Shown piece by piece: positions 60,298-64,000 of a DNA stretch of 64,000 bases. The stretch spans positions 287,640-351,639 of the forward strand of contig DGQP01000005.1 in the NCBI GenBank assembly GCA_002400415.1. The letters run 5' to 3'. The notes beneath the pieces are model-generated. The model saw only the letters and a list, made by a program, of their open reading frames with translations. It searched no databases and had not been told where the DNA came from. Numbering within the stretch: the first letter of the stretch is position 1; each line of letters begins with the position of its first letter. The translations under genes were made by a program, and so were the position numbers. This DNA is from Chitinophagaceae bacterium UBA4411. GTDB lineage: Bacteria > Bacteroidota > Bacteroidia > Chitinophagales > Chitinophagaceae.

Positions 60298-60612
60298 GCT
60301 CATAGGTATGGTTTTAGAATGGTGTATTTAAAGGGTTAAAGAATAATAAGTTTCAGTCTGCTTATGACTCTAAAAATACCCACCACAATGTCATTGGTTG
60401 TTCGGAACGTATTGAACTTCAAGGCAATTTAACCTTTTCAGTAATATGTGCCAAAATTTTTTTGGTAATTATTTAACGCTTTCATAAGGATTTTATTTTG
60501 TAAACAATTGATTTGCTGTAAAACAGGGGGAAAAATAACCGCGAAAATATTTTGGCGCAATGATTTATTATTTATTATTGCAGCCGTCGCAATGATTTAT
60601 TAATACGAGAAG
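60298..60612. other. Divergent intergenic region between rpoD and a START-like gene
   Basis: About 315 bp, AT-rich, with no coding frame. It contains the 15-bp direct repeat listed separately next to the rightward gene. I found no exact TAnnTTTG promoter for rpoD, which may use a weaker or stress-responsive form. Confidence 0.5.
60556..60602 (+). repeat. 15-bp direct repeat upstream of the START-like gene
   Basis: CGCAATGATTTATTA occurs at 60556-60570 and again at 60588-60602, a 32-bp period (about three helical turns). The second copy ends 10 bp before the start codon at 60613. It could be a paired operator or a local duplication. Confidence 0.6.
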
Positions 60613-60990
60613 ATGAGCAAGCAATTATACACGTTAGAATTTCCTGTCAGGTGTTCACCATCCATATTGTACGAGTTTCTTGCCACCCCGGCCGGTCTTG
60701 GCGAATGGTTCGCGGAAAAGGTTGATGAAAGAGACGGCATTTTTTACTTTGGCTGGAATGGCTCCTTTGATAAAGCTGATCTGCTGGAGACAGAGCAGGA
60801 TAAATTTGTCCGCTTTCGCTGGCAAACAGCGCCTAAAGATGAGTACTTTGAATTCCGGATCGAAAAATCAGAGATCACCAACCAGACGATTTTAGTGATC
60901 AAGGATTTTGCCGAGAAAAAGGAAATTAAAGACCAGAGTCTTTTATGGGATCACCAGGTGAAAGATCTTTTTCACCGCCTGGGTAACTAA
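60613..60990 (+). CDS. START-like/AHSA1-type SRPBCC domain protein
   Basis: 125 aa with the SRPBCC opening V-R-C-S-P-S-I-L-Y-E-F-L-A-T-P-A-G-L-G-E-W-F and the strand F-V-R-F-R-W-Q. Such helix-grip proteins bind hydrophobic ligands; this one is a Bacteroidota variant of unknown ligand. The stop overlaps that of the convergent gene (CTAA shared on both strands). Confidence 0.85.
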   Translation: MSKQLYTLEFPVRCSPSILYEFLATPAGLGEWFAEKVDERDGIFYFGWNGSFDKADLLETEQDKFVRFRWQTAPKDEYFEFRIEKSEITNQTILVIKDFAEKKEIKDQSLLWDHQVKDLFHRLGN

Positions 60991-61598
60991 GCCATTAATA
61001 ACTCCATTATTTTTCTGAATTCGGGGAACAGCCGGGGGTGAATAGCATCCCAGGGCTGAAGTGGATATTTCCGCGCCAGTTTTAAAAATGATTTTTTGGA
61101 AAAATACTGTTCAAACTCCTCTCTTGTTATTGCTTTCACCGGCTTATAATTATCTTCTCCGAAATGGTGTTCCCATTGTTCATCACTGATGCAAAGAAAA
61201 AAATCGTTGTCGGCAAACCAGGGATAGGCATTAATAAGCTGCTGCTGAAATAATTCCTTGCAGGTGCCGGCCAGGTGAAGAGTGATGCTGAAAAAATTTC
61301 CCCACCAGAACAGGGTGCGGATCGTAAACACATTTTCCTTATCAAAATACCGGGGGTGATCCAGTACCAGGTAGGGCAGACCCTTGTAATTTTCTCCTTT
61401 TGAAATTTTAGGTAAAGGGTTGATAAATTCAGCGGGGAGATTGATTTTGTTTTTTTCCAGGTAATCCTGCTGTTCAGCCTGGATGGCTTCCAGCATACTT
61501 TTCACTTTTTGAATGATACCGTTCTTTGTTAAAATCCAATCCGCATTAGTCACGAGTTCTAACTCGGTTGCTGAAAGCCTTATTTTTGCGGGATTCAT
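60987..61598 (-). CDS. Conserved soluble protein of unknown function
   Basis: 203 aa, no signal peptide or helix long enough for a membrane. It reads as a conserved cytosolic domain with P-Y-L-V-L-D-H-P-R-Y-F, a Trp/Phe-rich strand (R-T-L-F-W-W-G-N-F-F-S-I-T-L-H-L) and E-E-F-E-Q-Y-F. I do not recognise the family. It is divergent from the LptF/LptG-like gene with only 12 bp between starts, so the two share promoter space. Confidence 0.7.
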   Translation of the reverse strand: MNPAKIRLSATELELVTNADWILTKNGIIQKVKSMLEAIQAEQQDYLEKNKINLPAEFINPLPKISKGENYKGLPYLVLDHPRYFDKENVFTIRTLFWWGNFFSITLHLAGTCKELFQQQLINAYPWFADNDFFLCISDEQWEHHFGEDNYKPVKAITREEFEQYFSKKSFLKLARKYPLQPWDAIHPRLFPEFRKIMELLMA

Positions 61599-61610
61599 AG
61601 TTAAAGATAA

Positions 61611-63056
61611 GTGATCAAAAAATTAGATAAGCTCATCATCAAAGCCTTTGTCGGGCCTTTTGTGGCAACGTTCTTTATTACGTTGCTCGTACTGGTGATG
61701 CAGTTCTTCTGGTTGTATATTGATGACTTTGTTGGTAAAGGGCTGGGCGCCGGGCTGATCCTTGAGTTTATCTGGTACCAGGGAGCCGTATTGGTGCCAT
61801 TAGCCTTGCCATTGGCTATTCTGCTTTCTTCACTGATGACCTTTGGTAATCTGGGTGAAAGTTTTGAGTTAGTGGCTATCAAAGCCGCCGGCATTTCCCT
61901 GCTGCGTTTTATGCGGCCTTTATTTTTTGTGACATTGCTCATTTGCGGTGTTGCTTTCCTGTTCTCCAATAATATTATACCAATCGCTAACCTGAAATCA
62001 AGAACCCTGCTGGCGGATATCGTGTATGCCAAGCCGGCCTTCGACCTGAAAGAAGGAGTGTTTTATGATAAGATCAATGGTTTTGCCATCAAGATCGGTA
62101 AAAAGGAATCCAACGACAGTATTATCAGGGATGTGATCATTTATGAACAGACAAACCCGGTACAGGATAATTTTATTATCGCAAAAAGTGGCGTAATGCG
62201 GGTAACTGATAATAAAAGATATCTTGAATTCAACCTGCGGGATGGCTGGCGCTACCAGGAACGTACCAATAATGCATACAGTACAAATACAGAATTTGTC
62301 AGGCTTGGCTTTAAGGAATACACCAAACAGTTTGATCTCAGTGCGTTCCAGTTTGTAAGAACTGACGATAGTGTAAATAAGAACAATGAACGTGTGCTCA
62401 GTATGCGACAACTGGATAAGGCGATTGACTCGCTTAAAAAAGAGAATGATGCTGTCAGGCTGCAACTGACAAAAGCCATATATTCAACCTGGGTCTTTAC
62501 AAAATATATTGACAGCAACTGGGCAAAGCAGGAAGTGATTGATACCGGGAAACAAAAAACAGCTGCCAGTTTTTCGCAATGGCTGCCCGATTCAGCTAAA
62601 ATGGATGTGGCGCAACGGGCTTCGGGCCAGGTCAATTCTATCCGGGTGGGACTTGAATCAACGGCTACCAATTTAAAAGACCGGGAAAGAATATTCAGGA
62701 AGCACAAAATTGAATGGCACCGGAAAATATCACTCTCCCTGGCATGTCTTGTTTTGTTCCTGATCGGCGCTCCACTCGGTTCTATTATCCGGAAAGGTGG
62801 TTTGGGAACACCACTGATATTTGCTATCATCTTCTTCATGGTCTTTTATTTCTCCAGCACCATGGGAGAAAAATTTGCCAAAGAAAATACCATGAGCCCC
62901 TTTATGGGTATGTGGCTGGCCACTTTTGTCCTGGTACCAATCGGTTTATTTCTCACTTACAAAGCCATGCGGGATTCACAATTATTTAATAAGGAATCCT
63001 ATCACCGGCTGGGCAAAAAAATGCGGTCATTCTTCAATCGTAAACCCGGAGTGTAA
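61611..63056 (+). CDS. LptF/LptG-family permease (lipopolysaccharide export)
   Basis: 481 aa starting with GTG (M-I-K-K-L-D-K-L-I-I-K-A-F-V-G-P-F). Helices at about 15-40, 55-75, 98-120, a large periplasmic domain (125-375), then three helices (about 380-400, 405-425, 435-455). The A-F-V-G-P-F and L-P-L-A-I-L-L-S-S strings are typical. With LptB2 it extracts LPS from the inner membrane. Whether it is LptF or LptG cannot be told from this copy alone. Confidence 0.9.
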   Translation: MIKKLDKLIIKAFVGPFVATFFITLLVLVMQFFWLYIDDFVGKGLGAGLILEFIWYQGAVLVPLALPLAILLSSLMTFGNLGESFELVAIKAAGISLLRFMRPLFFVTLLICGVAFLFSNNIIPIANLKSRTLLADIVYAKPAFDLKEGVFYDKINGFAIKIGKKESNDSIIRDVIIYEQTNPVQDNFIIAKSGVMRVTDNKRYLEFNLRDGWRYQERTNNAYSTNTEFVRLGFKEYTKQFDLSAFQFVRTDDSVNKNNERVLSMRQLDKAIDSLKKENDAVRLQLTKAIYSTWVFTKYIDSNWAKQEVIDTGKQKTAASFSQWLPDSAKMDVAQRASGQVNSIRVGLESTATNLKDRERIFRKHKIEWHRKISLSLACLVLFLIGAPLGSIIRKGGLGTPLIFAIIFFMVFYFSSTMGEKFAKENTMSPFMGMWLATFVLVPIGLFLTYKAMRDSQLFNKESYHRLGKKMRSFFNRKPGV

Positions 63057-63113
63057 TATTATATTTTTCCTTATCGATTTCAGTTAATTTCGGTCGTCAT
63101 TTAATGGCTCCAT

Positions 63114-63887
63114 ATGCGACTATTCTTCTTTTGCTTTTTGGTTCTGCTGTCGGCCTGTAATTCTTCGGGCAACAGTAAAGAGAAAGATACTGTTACCAAC
63201 GATAACCCTGAAGTAATCACAAATGGACAGGTAACTGCTGTTGTGCCGGTTAAATTAAGTGCGGATCAAATTCCGGCTTCGCTCAGGTTCCGGGGAAAAC
63301 TTAATGAAGCCTGGCAATGGAAAGATAAACTGGGAGATAATATTCTTATTACTTCTGTTGTCGCCCCTTTTAATGATAAGCAGAAGAATGAATATGAAGG
63401 AGAGGGACAGACCGCAGAACTGCATGCTTTTCATTTTATCAAAAAAGATACTGTATACAGGATATTGTGGAAAATTAGTGATGCTGAAAAGGCTTGTCCT
63501 TTTGATATTACTACAGAATTTATGAAAGGAGCGACTATGATTACAGACTTAGACAGCAATGGTATTGCAGAAACAACTATCCAGTATAAGTTAGCTTGCA
63601 GGAGCGATGTATCGCCGGCCTATATGAAGCTGATCATGCACGAGGATACTCTTAAATATTCGCTGCGGGGTGCTATGTGGATCCAAGCGGGAGCCGATGA
63701 TAAGTTTACTGTTACAGAAAATGATATGAACCTGGAGAAACTGCCCGGGAAAGCAGATGAGTATGAACAAATCCTTCAAAGTTTCGGCCGGTATGAATCT
63801 GAAAAGGAATTTGCCACTGCGCCGGCTGCTTTTTTGCAGCACGCCAGGAAACAGTGGATAAAATACGTAAAGGAAAACTTTGAATAA
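63114..63887 (+). CDS. Lipoprotein of unknown function
   Basis: 257 aa with a lipoprotein signal (L-V-L-L-S-A-C, lipid-modified Cys at 15) and a polar linker. The mature domain holds D-S-N-G-I-A-E-T-T-I-Q-Y (an FG-GAP or calcium-loop-like turn) and Y-M-K-L-I-M-H-E-D. I do not recognise a family. It follows the LptF/G gene by 57 bp and overlaps the next gene's likely start. Confidence 0.75.
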   Translation: MRLFFFCFLVLLSACNSSGNSKEKDTVTNDNPEVITNGQVTAVVPVKLSADQIPASLRFRGKLNEAWQWKDKLGDNILITSVVAPFNDKQKNEYEGEGQTAELHAFHFIKKDTVYRILWKISDAEKACPFDITTEFMKGATMITDLDSNGIAETTIQYKLACRSDVSPAYMKLIMHEDTLKYSLRGAMWIQAGADDKFTVTENDMNLEKLPGKADEYEQILQSFGRYESEKEFATAPAAFLQHARKQWIKYVKENFE

Positions 63888-64000
63888 ACAATCAGTGAGA
63901 ACACAACAACAAAACCTGAGCGTACAAAAATGGGTGGCTGCGGTATCAGTAATACTGCTGGCGGTTAAAGTCATTGCTTATTATTCCACCCATTCTGTAT
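63880..64000 (+). CDS. Cation diffusion facilitator, N-terminal fragment (cut by window edge)
   Basis: An open frame from a TTG at 63880 (or GTG at 63895) runs to the edge. It reads Q-K-W-V-A-A-V-S-V-I-L-L-A-V-K-V-I-A-Y-Y, then S-T-H-S-V, resembling the first helix of CDF metal-efflux proteins, where it is usually followed by a metal-site helix not visible here. It overlaps the end of the preceding lipoprotein gene by 8 bp. Confidence 0.5.
   Translation, partial: MNKQSVRTQQQNLSVQKWVAAVSVILLAVKVIAYYSTHSV

Noticed and set aside
1..64000. tRNA, rRNA, CRISPR arrays, insertion sequences or prophage
   Set aside because: Intergenic gaps were read for cloverleaf ends, spaced direct repeats, transposase motifs and integrase motifs; none were found.

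Overview
The window reads as chromosomal DNA of a Bacteroidota bacterium, most likely family Chitinophagaceae. Supporting features are the arginine pathway with an ArgF'-type transcarbamylase, type IX secretion proteins (PorP/SprF, a C-terminal sorting tail), a fused CcoN-CcoO oxidase, the short sigma factor typical of the phylum, and promoters of the form TTTG-N19-23-TAnnTTTG with little Shine-Dalgarno. I saw no tRNA, rRNA, CRISPR array, insertion sequence or prophage. The content is almost entirely core metabolism and housekeeping.

1-6.8 kb, leftward: arginine biosynthesis operon, in transcription order GNAT acyltransferase, argG, argC, DUF1343/NamZ-like protein, argD, small membrane protein, argF', argB (cut by the window edge). 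Genes abut or overlap by a few bases. Upstream lies a good promoter and a ~250-nt leader that encodes a 40-residue peptide ending in an Arg-rich stretch (R-P-R-R-R), followed by two mutually exclusive hairpins. This looks like an arginine attenuator and is the most interesting feature of the window. Val90 of ArgF' points to N-succinyl rather than N-acetyl intermediates.

6.8-30.2 kb: mixed genes. These are an RsmI-like methyltransferase, an EI24 membrane protein, alkyladenine glycosylase, a DASS anion transporter, PorP/SprF, upp, anmK (with an in-frame repeat insertion), a LiaF-like/DUF4288/LytS-LytTR signalling operon, a T9SS-sorted protein, a TolB-propeller amidohydrolase, adenine deaminase, a sortilin/BNR-repeat protein, a fatty-acid desaturase, a Tat-exported GH109-like enzyme and trmD.

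30.4-49.2 kb: a low-oxygen and nitrosative-stress region. It holds an OmpR-type two-component pair, a universal stress protein, a TPR protein, an Rrf2 regulator with Fe-S-type cysteines, the di-iron repair protein RIC, a PAS histidine kinase, and the complete cbb3 oxidase locus (ccoI-S-NO-Q-P-G-H plus a SafE-like gene, all leftward). Divergent from ccoI is a receiver-CRP fusion regulator with a perfect palindrome between the two genes. ccoQ (53 aa) and ccoS (54 aa) are small genes that are easily overlooked.

49.2-64 kb: hsp20, an S4 RNA-binding protein, an M20 dipeptidase, a secreted protein of unknown function, dinB, a Crp/Fnr regulator, a DinB/YfiT-fold protein, rimM, rpsP, ffh, rpoD, a START-like protein, an LptF/LptG permease, a lipoprotein, and the start of a cation-efflux protein cut by the right edge. 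Intrinsic terminators are clear at many operon ends, including one between rpsP and rimM.
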